DNA of 64,000 nucleotides from Adiantum capillus-veneris (lineage: Eukaryota; Streptophyta; Polypodiopsida; Polypodiales; Pteridaceae). This document shows positions 24,600 to 35,005 of the stretch, piece by piece. The stretch covers positions 94,445,247-94,509,246 of the forward strand of contig CM043954.1 in assembly GCA_014529385.2 (NCBI GenBank). Direction: 5' to 3'. Both the position numbers and the translations under genes were made by a program. The notes under the pieces were generated by a model. The model saw only the letters and a program-made list of their open reading frames with translations, did not search any database and had not been told where the DNA came from. Within the stretch, counting starts at the first letter, position 1; every line of letters begins with the position of its first letter.

Positions 24600-26095
24600 A
24601 AAATCCTATGTCCTAGGGTTTTCTTCTTCTATCTTGTGAGATCCTTGTGGCCATACGGTGGCAATGTGAAAGCTTGTGGACCTAGGGCCATAGGGTGGCA
24701 ATGTATAAGCTCAAGAGCCATAAGTTGCCCTATATTCCATTTGAAAATCCTATGGCCCTAGGGTTTAGGGGCAACAATGGATAAGCTCCAATACATAGCC
24801 TTATGTTCCAGTTGGAGATCTTATGGCCCTAGGTCCACGACAATGTATAAGCTCAAGAGCCATACGTTGCCCTACTTTCTAGTTGGAGATCCTATGGCCC
24901 TAGGGTCATGGGGTGGCAATATGTAAGCTCAAGGGCCATAGCGTGCCACATGTCCCATATGGAGATCCTACGGCCCTAGGGCCATGGGGTGGCAATGTAT
25001 AAGCTCAATGGACATACATTGCCTATGTTCCATTCGGAAATCCTATGGCCCTTGGGTAATGGGGTGGCAATGTATAAGCTCAAGGGCCATACATTACCCA
25101 TGTTCCATTTGGAAATCCTATGGCCCTAGGGTAATGGGGTGGCAATGTATAAGCTCAAGGTCCATAGGGTGCCACATGTCCCATATAGAGATCCTATGGC
25201 CCTAGGGCCATGGGGCTGCATTGATATCTTGGCCACCCTTACACCCGCACCCTTGAGCTTGGGGACCTTAGGTTCTCATATTGTATGTTGTGAGATCTTG
25301 TGGCCCTAGGGCCATAGGGTGGCAATGTATAAGCTCAAGGCCGCATGTTCCATATAGAGATCCTATGGCCCTAGGGCCATGGGGCTGCATTGATATCTTG
25401 GCCACCTTTGACATCTTGGCCATAGGTTGTATTTTTGTATGTTTTGAAGTCTTGTGGCCCTAGGGCCATAGGGTGTCAATGCTCACACCCTTGGCCTTAG
25501 GGCCATAGGTTGTCTTCTTGTATGTTTTGAAGTCTTGTGGCCCTAGGGCCATAGGGTGTCAATGTATAAGCTCAAGGGCCATACGTTGCCTTATGTTCCA
25601 TTGGAAATCCTATAGCCCTAGGGTCATGGGGTTGCAATGTATAAGCTCAAGGGCCATACATTGCCGTATGTTTCATATGCCAATCCTATGGCCCTAGGGT
25701 CATGGGGTTGCAATGTATAAGCTCAAGGGCCATAAATTTCCGTATGTTCCGTTTGGAGATCTTATGGACCTAGGGTCATGGGGTGCCATAGGATGTATAT
25801 ATACTTGACATGAAACTCCGTGAGGTGATCTTGAGGACAACCCTATGGCCTTCAGGCCTTAGGGAGCTAATATAGAGCAAATATGCTTTATACCGGCATA
25901 GAGAGCTATGGCCCTGGGGCCATAGCAAAACAATGAGGGTTTTTTGGAAACAATGAGGGCTCCTTGTGGTCTAGGGGCCATAGGAAGTCAATATAGATCA
26001 TAGAGCATAGACGATAGAGCATAGAGCATAGAGCACAAAGAGATTCTTAGTAGCATAGAGGGAACCCTATGACCTTAAGGCCACAGGGTGCTTGT
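24600..26095. repeat. palindromic satellite array 6 and inverted copy of array 4 segment
   Basis: The units at 24640-25800 are GGTGGCAATGTATAAGCTCA, AGGGCCATACGTTGCC, then GGAGATCCTATGGCCCTAGG, at about 75-90 bp. From about 25838 to 26075 the sequence is the reverse complement of 19155-19394 with roughly 90% identity by eye. Confidence 0.85.
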
Positions 26096-26199
26096 CATGA
26101 AACACCCACATACATACTTGTTATGCTTTATGCTACGTAAATCAATATACTCTGCAAGCGGTTTGTTTAACAATTATTCTTGAAAATCTTCTTGCAGGT

Positions 26200-26967
26200 A
26201 TGGCTTTCAATCATGGTGATAGAGTGTGCATGTTTGTAGCGACACAAAAGGTTGCCATTGGGACTGTATTTGAAATAAATCCAAGTGCATATTGTTCTGG
26301 CATGCTTATTGGGGAAGGCAATGTATCGGTGTCAGTTGATTTGTGTTTTGAAAAGAAAGCACTCATCCCTTTTCCAACAATGGATGCATTGACAGTGGGA
26401 GATGCTTTTCATAGTATTGTGAAATGGAGTAGTGGGTTGTTGCAACATATAAATGAGATGCAGTACAAAGGGGCTTCTATGCATGAGGCTAACAAAACAG
26501 AAGGAGCATTGGATGCACAATGTAATGGAATGAGCTACAGAGAGGTTTGGAAGGATAAGAGGGTTCAACTTTGGGATGAAAGCAAAACACATGTAGTAGC
26601 CGAAGGGGTTGTCATGTATGTGTGTCCGTTTGACTCTGTAAACTTTGGTGAGCTAGGTGAAGATAACATTGGTATTGGTATCGAAACATCCTATGCAGAT
26701 GAGGCTACTATTTCTGCAGAAGCTAGTGTATGCAGCATTAATCTAGTTTGTTGGCCTATCAAGAGAGTGACAACTATGGATGGAAAAGAATTGTTATGCT
26801 ATGAGGATCTACATGATATGAATGCGTTACAAGACACATGCATTGAATCAGCTTATTTGGTAGAGCCTATTTCAAAAAAGCGGAAATATTGCTTTGTAAA
26901 TAGGAAGCCAAAAATGTCAGTGAAAGCTTCTAAGAGATCCAATCAAGCATCTCTAGCATCCGTCTAG
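26200..26967 (+). CDS. DUF8039-like domain protein, probable amino part of the transposase
   Basis: 255 codons. Residues about 15-75 (KVAIGTVFEINPS, GNVSVSVDLCFEKKALIPFP, LTVGDAFHSIVKW) fit the domain that I recall as DUF8039, seen in accessory proteins of plant CACTA-type transposons. The frame stops at TAG 26965-26967, and the same frame stays open beyond it into the DUF7869-like protein, with Cys-rich coding right after the stop (IDCCSKRCCQ). The two are therefore probably one protein interrupted by a mutation, CAG to TAG being the simplest. The ATG at 26200 follows a splice acceptor (TCTTCTTGCAG), so a spliced 5' leader or upstream exon is likely. Confidence 0.6.
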   Translation: MAFNHGDRVCMFVATQKVAIGTVFEINPSAYCSGMLIGEGNVSVSVDLCFEKKALIPFPTMDALTVGDAFHSIVKWSSGLLQHINEMQYKGASMHEANKTEGALDAQCNGMSYREVWKDKRVQLWDESKTHVVAEGVVMYVCPFDSVNFGELGEDNIGIGIETSYADEATISAEASVCSINLVCWPIKRVTTMDGKELLCYEDLHDMNALQDTCIESAYLVEPISKKRKYCFVNRKPKMSVKASKRSNQASLASV

Positions 26968-29385
26968 CTTGTTTCAACCATAGATTGTTGTTCCAAAAGG
27001 TGTTGTCAATATGCCAATCGAGATAAGGTCATGGCTATGCGCAATGAATTTTGGGGACAGAGTTTGCAAAATAGAACAAACTATGTGTATGATACAATGT
27101 TGACTGCATGGTGTGAGAACAAAACAACTACAAAGACATGCTATGTGTTTTCTTTTAATGGCACTGAGGTTTGCAGTAGAGCTTGGTACGAAATTCATGG
27201 CATTCCAAAAACTTCATTTTATCGTTACCGTGAACATTTTGAGAATGGGGTTAGACGCTCAGTGCATGGTAATGATGGTGTCATGAGAAAAGGAAGAGAC
27301 CATACAGAAATGGGAAGGGCATTGATGCGCTCTTTTGTTGATGAAAACTCGGAGAGAATGCCACATAAGAGTAGAACCATGGAAGATGGTACTAGGGAGA
27401 CTTTGCTTGCAATACCAAACCCGTACAAGCAAGTAGACATTTTACATGATGTCAATAAAACACTTGACAGTATGAGTCTCAAGCCAATGTCTAGCACGAC
27501 ATTCAATTGGATTTGGAATACAGAGTTTGCTAATGTGACATTGTCAAAAACAAGTGAGTTCTCCAAATGTGTTGTGTGTAGTCGGATAAAGTCTCAACTA
27601 GAGTCAACAAAGGATGACGAGATGATTGCACGTTTGAAGGATGAACGTCGAATTCACATGTTGCAACAAAAAAGTTGTAGGAATGTGTACTACACCTGGC
27701 GTAAGTTCTCCCAATTGCAAAAGGATAAGTATTTATGCATTATACATGATAAAATGGATCAAAAAAAGACAGCAATACCTAGGTTGCGTGTGAACTCAAA
27801 AGATTATGCAAATGCATATCAATTGCAAGTATCATTAACCGGTATGCTAACACATGGACATGGTCATGGAATGTATGGTCACTTCTCACTTAATGGTCTA
27901 TGGCCTTCAGATCCCAATGCTACAATTGGTTCCCTTGCATTATGCTTACAGAATCTGGAAAGAACAGAAAACCATGGACTAGGAGATTTATTCCATGACG
28001 GTATGCCATGTAGCAATGTAACGTTATTCAATGCATTGAAATCAAGGAGAGCTCTAGACATCCAAAACAAAATGAAGCAAGAGCGTGAGAGGAATGCATC
28101 AACAATGACACCACTGTTGTCCATCCAAGGAAGTAATGAAGAGATTGTACACATACAATCAACTTCCTCTCAATGTGTTGTGGATACCATATCCACTCCT
28201 GTATTTCAAAAATTGCTTGAGAATCTTTTGCTACAGAGATAATTGTGCAGGAGAGAATAAAAATCGATATTTGTTTGCATACTTATCCTTGTTAGTAGCA
28301 AAAGGAGTTTTCAAAACCGTGCATTTGGGATTATTAATGGTGGGTCATACACATGAGGACATAGATGCAATGTTTAGTAGGTTCTCAGAAAGATTGCGAA
28401 CAGGAATGACATTCACTTTTCCACATCTGATGGAACATTTTTGATGACACAAGTTCCCGACTTTAAATCCTTTGTGCAAGGGTACATGTGTGACGGACAA
28501 GATGCTCTAGTCGGACACTCTAAGCCACTTCAATTTCGTTTCTATATGCAAGGTGAAGTCCCAGTAATGCAGTACAAAATTCATCCCAAATCACCCGATT
28601 GGATGCCAAAGGAGTCAGGAATTGAGTTGTGGAAAAAAGATGACCAGGGAAAACCAAAATTACCAACAGGCTGTCCAGATGTGGTGCCTATAGCAGACTA
28701 TGTGAGAGATATTCCGCTTGTTATTCAAGGGATTAAATCATATCTTGACTTTTGGAAAAGATGTTCTCTATTAAAGGGAAAGGACCATGACTCCACAAAA
28801 TATATGGAGCCTGTTATCACTTATTGGCAAAACATAATCAATGAGCTTGAACAACCAACCAATAAACACATTGGTGAATATACAACATTTTGGCCAAAGA
28901 CTATAGGGAGTCATCGAATGCAAGAGATAGAGGAAGACAAAGATGAGTTTCAAGGATATGAAGAATTGAATGATCACTATGTTGGTCCTCAAAGTGCAAG
29001 GCCACAAGAGGCCTTTAGGCCTCAAATTGATGTAAGAAAAGAGGATCTTGTTCTTGTGAGACCCGCAGATCCTGAATATTCGATATGGCTAGGAGTGGCA
29101 GAGTCAAACGTTGATGTATACAAATCATCTCCTAACTACAAGAAAGTTCTGATTCAGTATTGGGCACCAAAACATCGAAAACAAAATCCCACAATCCAAG
29201 AATAGTATGAGGATTGTTGGAAAAAGAGTTGGTGCTGCAATCTTCCTGACCCAAAGTGCTGGGAGTGTGTTGATACAATTGTATGGTCATGGACTCCAAG
29301 GGGTGGAAGAATTGCGGAAACAATCAAGATCCCATCAAATGTCATGGAGAAGGCACAGGCTAGCTTAATAGGAGAAATTGAATAG
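26968..29385 (+). pseudogene. DUF7869-like DDE-type putative transposase (disrupted)
   Basis: Domains in order: a Cys-rich start (DCCSKRCC), RNEFWGQSLQNRTNYV, CVVCSRIKSQ, IIHDKMDQKKTAIP (first acidic residue), DNCAGENKNRYLFAYLSLL (second) and GHTHEDIDAMFSRFSERL (third). These three blocks are the signature I associate with DUF7869, which looks like an RNase H-fold DDE/DDD nuclease. The main frame runs 26968-28242. Coding shifts to the next frame at about 28230 (before DNCAG), returns at about 28405-28440 next to a T5 run, and carries on to 29385 through an in-frame TAG at 29203-29205. The shifts cancel, as expected from two single-base indels or consensus errors. A carboxy Trp/Cys-rich tail (CWKKSWCC, KCWECVDTIVW) precedes the final stop. 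Likely role: cutting and joining the element ends in the nucleus. As assembled it would not be made intact. Confidence 0.7.
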
Positions 29386-29435
29386 CATTTCAATATCTTG
29401 CTCATTGTTTTATTTCCCCAGCTTATGTATGATTT

Positions 29436-29787
29436 TATGAAGTCTTTTTAAACACCCACATAAAAATAAAAATTCTAAAAGGTGTTTCTCAACACCACCA
29501 TTTTCTTGGGAATCTATCTCTTTTATGAAGTGTTTTGAAACATCCACATAAAAATAAAAATTTTAAAAGGTGTTTCTCAACACCACCATTTTCTTGAGAA
29601 TCTATCTCTTTTATGAAGTGTTTTGAAACACCCACATAAAAATAAAAATTTTAAAAGGTGTTTCTCAACACCACCATTTTCTTGAGAATCTATCTCTTTT
29701 ATGAAGTGTTTTGAAACACCCACATAAAAATAAAAATTTTGAAAGGTGTTTCTCAACACCATCATTTTCTTGAGAATCTATCTCTTT
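29436..29787 (+). repeat. 88-bp subterminal tandem repeat (four copies)
   Basis: Four near-identical units at exactly 88-bp spacing. Each contains GGTGTTTCTCAACACC (29481, 29569, 29657, 29745) followed by ACCATTTTCTTG. The AACACC..CCATTTT part echoes the element terminus AACACCATTTTAG, so these are candidate transposase-binding sites. Confidence 0.85.
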
Positions 29788-29871
29788 GTCACATTCCCAA
29801 ATTAAATGAAATTTTTCCAAATTTAATGGGAAATAGGAATCCATAGGCGTTGAAATTAGTCCCAAAGTTGT

Positions 29872-29902
29872 GGGATTTTCCCATTTCATCTAAAATGGTG
29901 TT
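29872..29902 (-). repeat. right terminal inverted repeat of the large transposon
   Basis: The reverse complement begins AACACCATTTTAGATGAAAT and runs to GGGAAAATCCC, pairing with 7323-7353 (28 of 31 bases). Confidence 0.7.
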
Positions 29903-29903
29903 G

Positions 29904-30600
29904 CATTCTGAACACCTTGACTTGCCGTCATCATTATCTCACTTTGGAGGTCCCCCCGGCCTAAAATAAATCTTTAAGCATGCATTTCCATTGCCACTGC
30001 GTGCTGAGGTCTCCCATACTGGCTTTAGCCCTGTACCATGCACCTATTAGCACCCTTTGCACTGCATAGCACACTTTATGGTGCGGATCAACTTTGGCTG
30101 CACCAATGTCTCTATAAGCATCGCTATAACAATCACTATATGTGTCGCTATATAGAGACACCTATAGCGACGATTATAGCAACGTTTGCAGGCCATCTAT
30201 AACGACACTGCAGAGCCTGATATAGCGATTCCTGAGAGGAAACTTTTTTGGTGGAAGGGCATCCATCAACCATATTGAATGTTTCATTCACCTTTGAAAA
30301 AAAGTGCAAAGGTAGATATAGACCCAAAATAGTCACCCACAAGACAATATATCCATTAACTCCATCATCCATAGTACGTACGGTTTGTAAAATAAAGATA
30401 CAAAATTGACAAGCGTGAATTGATGAAAGTAAATCAATGACAATTGTACACATCATAGGAAAAATCACTTGATTGTTAAACTTTGTAAATGTAATAGTTA
30501 CAACACCATTGTCATTATTGAAAAAATATACATGGTTTTCAAAAAGATGTATAAAAGTCGTCTCATGATAAATAAGCTATGACAAAAAGAAACTAATGCT
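29904..30600. other. gene-free flank with TATAGCGA repeats
   Basis: No supported coding. Around 30110-30230 the motif TATAGCGA/TCGCTATA recurs several times in both orientations, including TGTCGCTATATAGAGACACC. Origin not recognised. Confidence 0.4.
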
Positions 30601-30627
30601 ATCTAGCTGCGGCTAGACTGACATTGT

Positions 30628-31408
30628 TCAATTAAACGTCTCATCGTGTCCAAGCAGCGTATCTGTCGGATTCTGCAAAAAAAAAATAATAAGACAGCTT
30701 TTTGTGACGTTTATAAAACAATACAACAAATAGAAAAGAGTAAACCCTAATACTAACCATGCCACCACGAGAACTCAAAATGTCCATCAGGGCGTTTAAG
30801 CCCTTCCTTCCTGCGTACTCGTGCTCGTACGGTGTGGGATCACCTCCTCTCATCGACCACTGTCAAAACGTACAAAGAATCCATTATGTTAGAATTTAAA
30901 AACCCATAAACCCTAAACTATCAAACATAAAGATCAATGCAAAAACACTTACAAAATCGACCTCAAATGATGCCCACCTGTTGCTCCCCAAGTGGTGCGA
31001 GCTCCCTGCCTCTACTCGCGCTCTGGCTACCTCCTTTTGTTGCTTCCACTTGTCGGGATTCTCGCACGCTGCTTTCTTCGCATTCTTCCAATCTTCTTTG
31101 GCTAGCTAATCTGGTTTGATCCACCCATGCTTGATTGCTTTTTGCACTTCGGAACGCTTGTGCTTGCAGTATTCGTGCATTCGAACCTTCATCAGGTCTT
31201 CATTGAAGCGTTCATCCCGTGTTGCAACAGAAAACTCATCATGAAGCATGTTGATGACTCTGCCTTTTAAATCACTCGATACTTCACTCCAGGTGTTTAG
31301 TATGTAGTGTCTAAACACCTGAGAGCAAAGACCGCGCATGCGCGAAATCACCTTCTCGCATTCATCATCCAAGATGATGCCGCCGTTGAAGTCAACAGAG
31401 TAAGGCAA
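30628..31408 (-). pseudogene. plant En/Spm-type (Ptta-like) transposon protein, three exons
   Basis: Exons on the minus strand: A 31408-30953 (or starting further upstream), B 30859-30758 and C 30672-30628. Donors are GTAAGT and GTTAGT; acceptors are TTTTGACAG and TTTTTTGCAG. All junctions are phase 0 and the last stop is TGA at 30628. Exon A encodes WSEVSSDLKGRVINMLHDEF, KHKRSEVQKAIKHG, then after an in-frame TAG (31106-31108) LAKEDWKNAKKAACENPDKW and SHHLGSNRWASFE. This pattern of W..V....K..I....F followed by K..R and H.LGS matches the family called Ptta/En/Spm plant transposase, which accompanies CACTA-like elements. Exon B gives GGDPTPYEHEYAGRKG. The TAG suggests decay. Upstream coding continues to about 31440 and then meets another TAG. 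Confidence 0.6.
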
Positions 31409-31619
31409 GCCCTCTCGGTCGCCCCTAACACGTGAACCTGGGTGTCTGAGTAGGGGTCTCTAGCGGTGTGTCGATGGGGGTACGCACGTCAGGTGTCTCC
31501 ACTGGAGTCTGAGCCCCAAAGGGAGGAGTGTCCACTGGATAAGTAAGTCTAAAGGGTGACTAAGGCCTGAGCCTTGGCTTGCACTTGGGGAATGTTCCCG
31601 ATCCCGGTCCTTCTTTTTA

Positions 31620-31800
<181 letters not shown>

Positions 31801-31954
31801 GGATAAGGTCACCGCGCGCACACACACACCTAACCTACCTACTTGCAACTAACAAAGCTACTATTACACATTGTTTAACACGGTACTACAGTAACTAATT
31901 AACTAACAGATCTACTTACTGCACCTTACAGATCTAACATTATAGATCTGAACC

Positions 31955-33283
31955 TTAACACTAGAATGGTAACCTAATAGGACATAAAAGTGTCCTTTCA
32001 GGATTTTGGAAAAAAATTCCAAAACCATAGTAGATCCACTCATTTTGAAAAATCCTTTCATGAGCTTATAGTTCAATAGCTACTACATATGGAAAAAATG
32101 AGAAACTTGTAATTTTTCTCATCCCTTGGTCACTAGAAGCCTCCAAAGTTTATGGACCAGTGCATTTTGCCCAAAATAGCAATTTCTTATGGTTGATTGC
32201 ATATAAATAAGAGTGGGGATTTTTGTAGGAAATGAGATAAAATGCCCCGTTAACTTCAATGGGTTGGTGACCAAAACATATGGTTGCTTTTACCTCACTA
32301 ATTTTTTTTGGGAAAAAAAAATAGGTACAAAAAAGTTGCATTTTTGCCATTCTGCGGACCTATCATCAAAGTTTCTATAGCCATGCTCAATACAGATACT
32401 ATATACATGTTTTCTTAGTTCCCTTTGGGCCTTTGGATACAAAAGGAGCCATGGAGCATGTCAAAAGGATAATGGATCTCTTACAATTGGAACCTTGGGG
32501 GCAATGATAAAGTGCTAAATACAGCAAACATGAAAAAACTAGGTTTAGCATTATGACCTCTAGAAACCCATAGAAACTACTGAATATCTAGCCAAGTTTG
32601 TAGTCTATGATTAGATATGGTTACTACCTACAAAATACACACAATTGGCCTAAGAAACTAGCAATATTGAGAAAGTTATACTTGCTACTCTAAAATGTAT
32701 AGTATTCTGCAGCAATCAAAAAACTCAACCATCATCATATACTATGCTATATAGCATATTAGGTCCCCCAAAACTCAAGGAAGATTAGCTTTATGTTATA
32801 CATTACACTTACACAATCAAAATTGAATTTGGATATCAAGAAAGCCACCAAAAAAATCATAAAAGTGCTGATTTTGGCCAAAAAAAAGGATTATGCAATT
32901 CTTGTAAATTGGTCATAACTTTCAATTTTAACACTTAGCTCTCCCTACAAGCATCAAAACATGTTGAGAACTATGAAGGCCTAACCTCTAGCCATCTAAA
33001 CCTCACAAACATGAAGTTTAGAGTGGTATAGTTGCCAAAAATTGAAAAAAAGCCGAAAATAGGACCCGTTTTTTCACACAGTTTAGGTTCAAAAATGTTG
33101 TGCACGAGTAAGGTTAATGGTGAGATCGATACTCCAAAAAAAATGCTAAGTTTTTTTCAGCTCATAAGTCAACTTTGTGGATATATAGCACCTAGAAATT
33201 AATTTTCATACTCTTCAAATAATTCAAGTAAAATGGTCAACCTAACAGGACACAAAAGTGTCCTGTTACCATTCTAGTGTTAA
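31955..33283. mobile_element. piggyBac-like non-autonomous element, 1.32 kb
   Basis: TTAA occurs at 31955-31958 and at 33280-33283. Directly inside each is a perfect 15-bp inverted repeat, CACTAGAATGGTAAC (31959-31973) and its complement (33265-33279). TTAA target sites with termini starting C-A/C-C-CTAGAA are characteristic of piggyBac superfamily elements. A subterminal motif AACCTAAYAGGACAYAAAAG, continuing GTGTCCT, occurs in the same orientation at both ends and contains a GGACAC/GTGTCC hairpin. The 1,321-bp interior has no transposase-like frame, so mobility would need a helper. Confidence 0.75.
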
Positions 33284-33762
33284 ATCTAACACCTTATCAA
33301 CAGAAAATAGTACATTGCAGCAAAAAAATGTAACACCTTATTAACACAAAACAGTACAGTGCAACAAAAACAAATTTCGCAAATCCTTCTCAACAGCCAT
33401 ACACCTTCTTTCTCTACCTTTCCTACATCTCACATTGCACCACAAAGCATCATAGAATGCTATTCGAGCTTAGTGCATGGCATCTCCCCGGCGACGACGA
33501 CGGAGCCAAAAATGTGCACATTTTGTCACACCTGTCAAATCAAGGGACTTTCCATACACTGTGTGCAAGCCACAAATGGCTGTAAGCACACAACAAGATT
33601 AATCTAGAAGTTCAAGAGAGCAAGGGTGTGTCACTCACCGCCCTACGCTTGCCTTCGTGGAGGATTCTTTGCCACGAAGAAGAGGGAGATACCGCCGTGC
33701 CACTGTCAATTGCCTTGCTGCCACTGTGCCGCAATGCTCAATCACACACACACACACACACA

Positions 33763-33802
<40 letters not shown>

Positions 33803-34552
33803 CTCTCACACATACACGCACACAAGGAGATGAAGAAGAAGATGGAAATGGAGCAAGAGCACTCTTCAATTGCACAAATGAGAGAATGAGTGATTTTTAG
33901 GTTTAGGTGACTTTTATATGAGCTTGTCCATTCACACTTGGGTGCCTATGCTTAGTCAGCTAAGTCTTGAATGTTCCAGTTAGAGTGCACCTGTCATTGG
34001 CAATCACTCTTACCCTTTTCCTATTGGGCTGACAAGCCTAGCCCATGACTACTAGAAGTGGATACCAGTGGTTAACACTATTCCTTCTTATTGATGAAAC
34101 CTTAAGGTGGCTTGGTGCCAAGATCTACTATTGTGGGAAGCCCCCTTTGGAAGAATGTTGAGCTCGAGGTGTTAGTAGAGGCAGCCTGTGGGAATGAGGC
34201 CTTGCAATGTGCAAGTAGGCATTCAGTGTGGGAATGGTGTCTTATAAACAAGAAACCAACCAAATTGCATTGACTGCAAAGAACAATGGACAACAAACAC
34301 GATCCAGTTAGGTTGCGGGTGGCTAGAGAAGATGATCCTTAGATGAAGTGAGGTTGTAGGTGATGATGCTCTCGCTATGATGCCTGATGTGAGGCTACAA
34401 CAACATAGAGCAATGTGAGTTGGAGAAAAGATGTGGTGAGAAAATCAATCAACAGTGCTCTGAGCTGTAGCAGGTGTGATGACAAGGCAGGTGAGTGTGT
34501 CAAGTTGCAAGGGTAGAGGCTCTTGATGAGAGAAAAATCGATCTAGGCCAAT
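33284..34552. other. gene-free region with (CA)n(CT)n microsatellite
   Basis: A loose tandem repeat (TAACACCTTAT.AACA..AAA.AGTAC) spans about 33290-33370. A (CA)n run followed by (CT)n occurs at about 33742-33799. Nothing else supported; small frames lack family features. Confidence 0.5.
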
Positions 34553-35005
34553 CATTAGGGAGAATTTGGACTCTCAAAGGATGTTTGACCTTGTCTCACT
34601 TGTCCAAAGTGGGCAGCATGGTTAATTCCATGATCTCTCTGTCAGAATTCTATCAACTAACATATCATTGGAAAGATCTTAGAAAGTAGGTTTTAAACCC
34701 CAAACTTCAACAAAATTGGAGTTGATTTGTAGAAGTTATGGTCTTCCCGCAGAAGCTGAAATGTGGGGAGAGATTCCATATATAAGATTAAGTTATCACA
34801 TCAAGAAATAGAATCTTCTAGAATATAAGGAATCTGATGGCATGCTTTTTATCAACGGTTAAATATCAATGAGTAAATTCTAATTCCAAAGGTCCAAAAA
34901 GTTTTGATTTAATTTGTAAAATTTTTACCATGCACTCATTTTGGACAAGAGAGAGAAAATCAAAGTCCTTATAGGGCCCCTTTGAGAGTCGAGATTTTCC
35001 CTAAT
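34553..35005. mobile_element. old foldback element, same family as 42975-43425
   Basis: The termini are inverted: CATTAGGGAGAATTTGGACT at 34553 and the complement of CATTAGGGAAAATCTCGACT ending at 35005, both continuing CTCAAAGG. Further inward, TTGTCCAAA..G..GCATGG pairs with its complement on the other arm. The right arm aligns with the right arm of the younger element (GAATCTTCTAGAATATAAGG, GGGCCCCTTTGAGAG). Arms are diverged. Confidence 0.6.

Larger units (their letters stand above)
7323..29903. mobile_element. Putative 22.6-kb DNA transposon (DUF7869-type) with terminal inverted repeats
   Basis: The left end at 7323 reads AACACCATTTTAGAT and continues to GGGAAAATCCC. The reverse complement of the right end (29902 backwards) starts with the same 15 bases and also reaches GGGAAAATCCC, giving 31 bp with 3 mismatches. 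The trinucleotide CAT stands next to both ends (7320-7322 and 29904-29906, one base past the repeat), a weak candidate 3-bp target duplication. Inside are four coding regions, all transposon-like or cargo-like, separated by palindromic satellite arrays. Subterminal copies of GGTGTT..AACACC occur near both ends. A DUF7869-like DDE-type protein near the right end is the likely transposase. The boundaries are inferred from one copy only. Confidence 0.65.

Noticed and set aside
7845-26095. CRISPR-like array (repeated palindromic motif at intervals)
   Set aside because: Spacers are themselves repetitive and vary in length, units are satellite-like, and the genes around are eukaryotic with introns. 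No cas gene is present.
7320-29906. Firm target duplication for the large transposon
   Set aside because: CAT occurs on both sides but is offset by one base and only three bases long; chance cannot be excluded, so it is reported only as a candidate.
33626-33900. 87-90 codon frames over the (CA)n(CT)n tract
   Set aside because: Open because of the dinucleotide repeats; no conserved sequence on either side.
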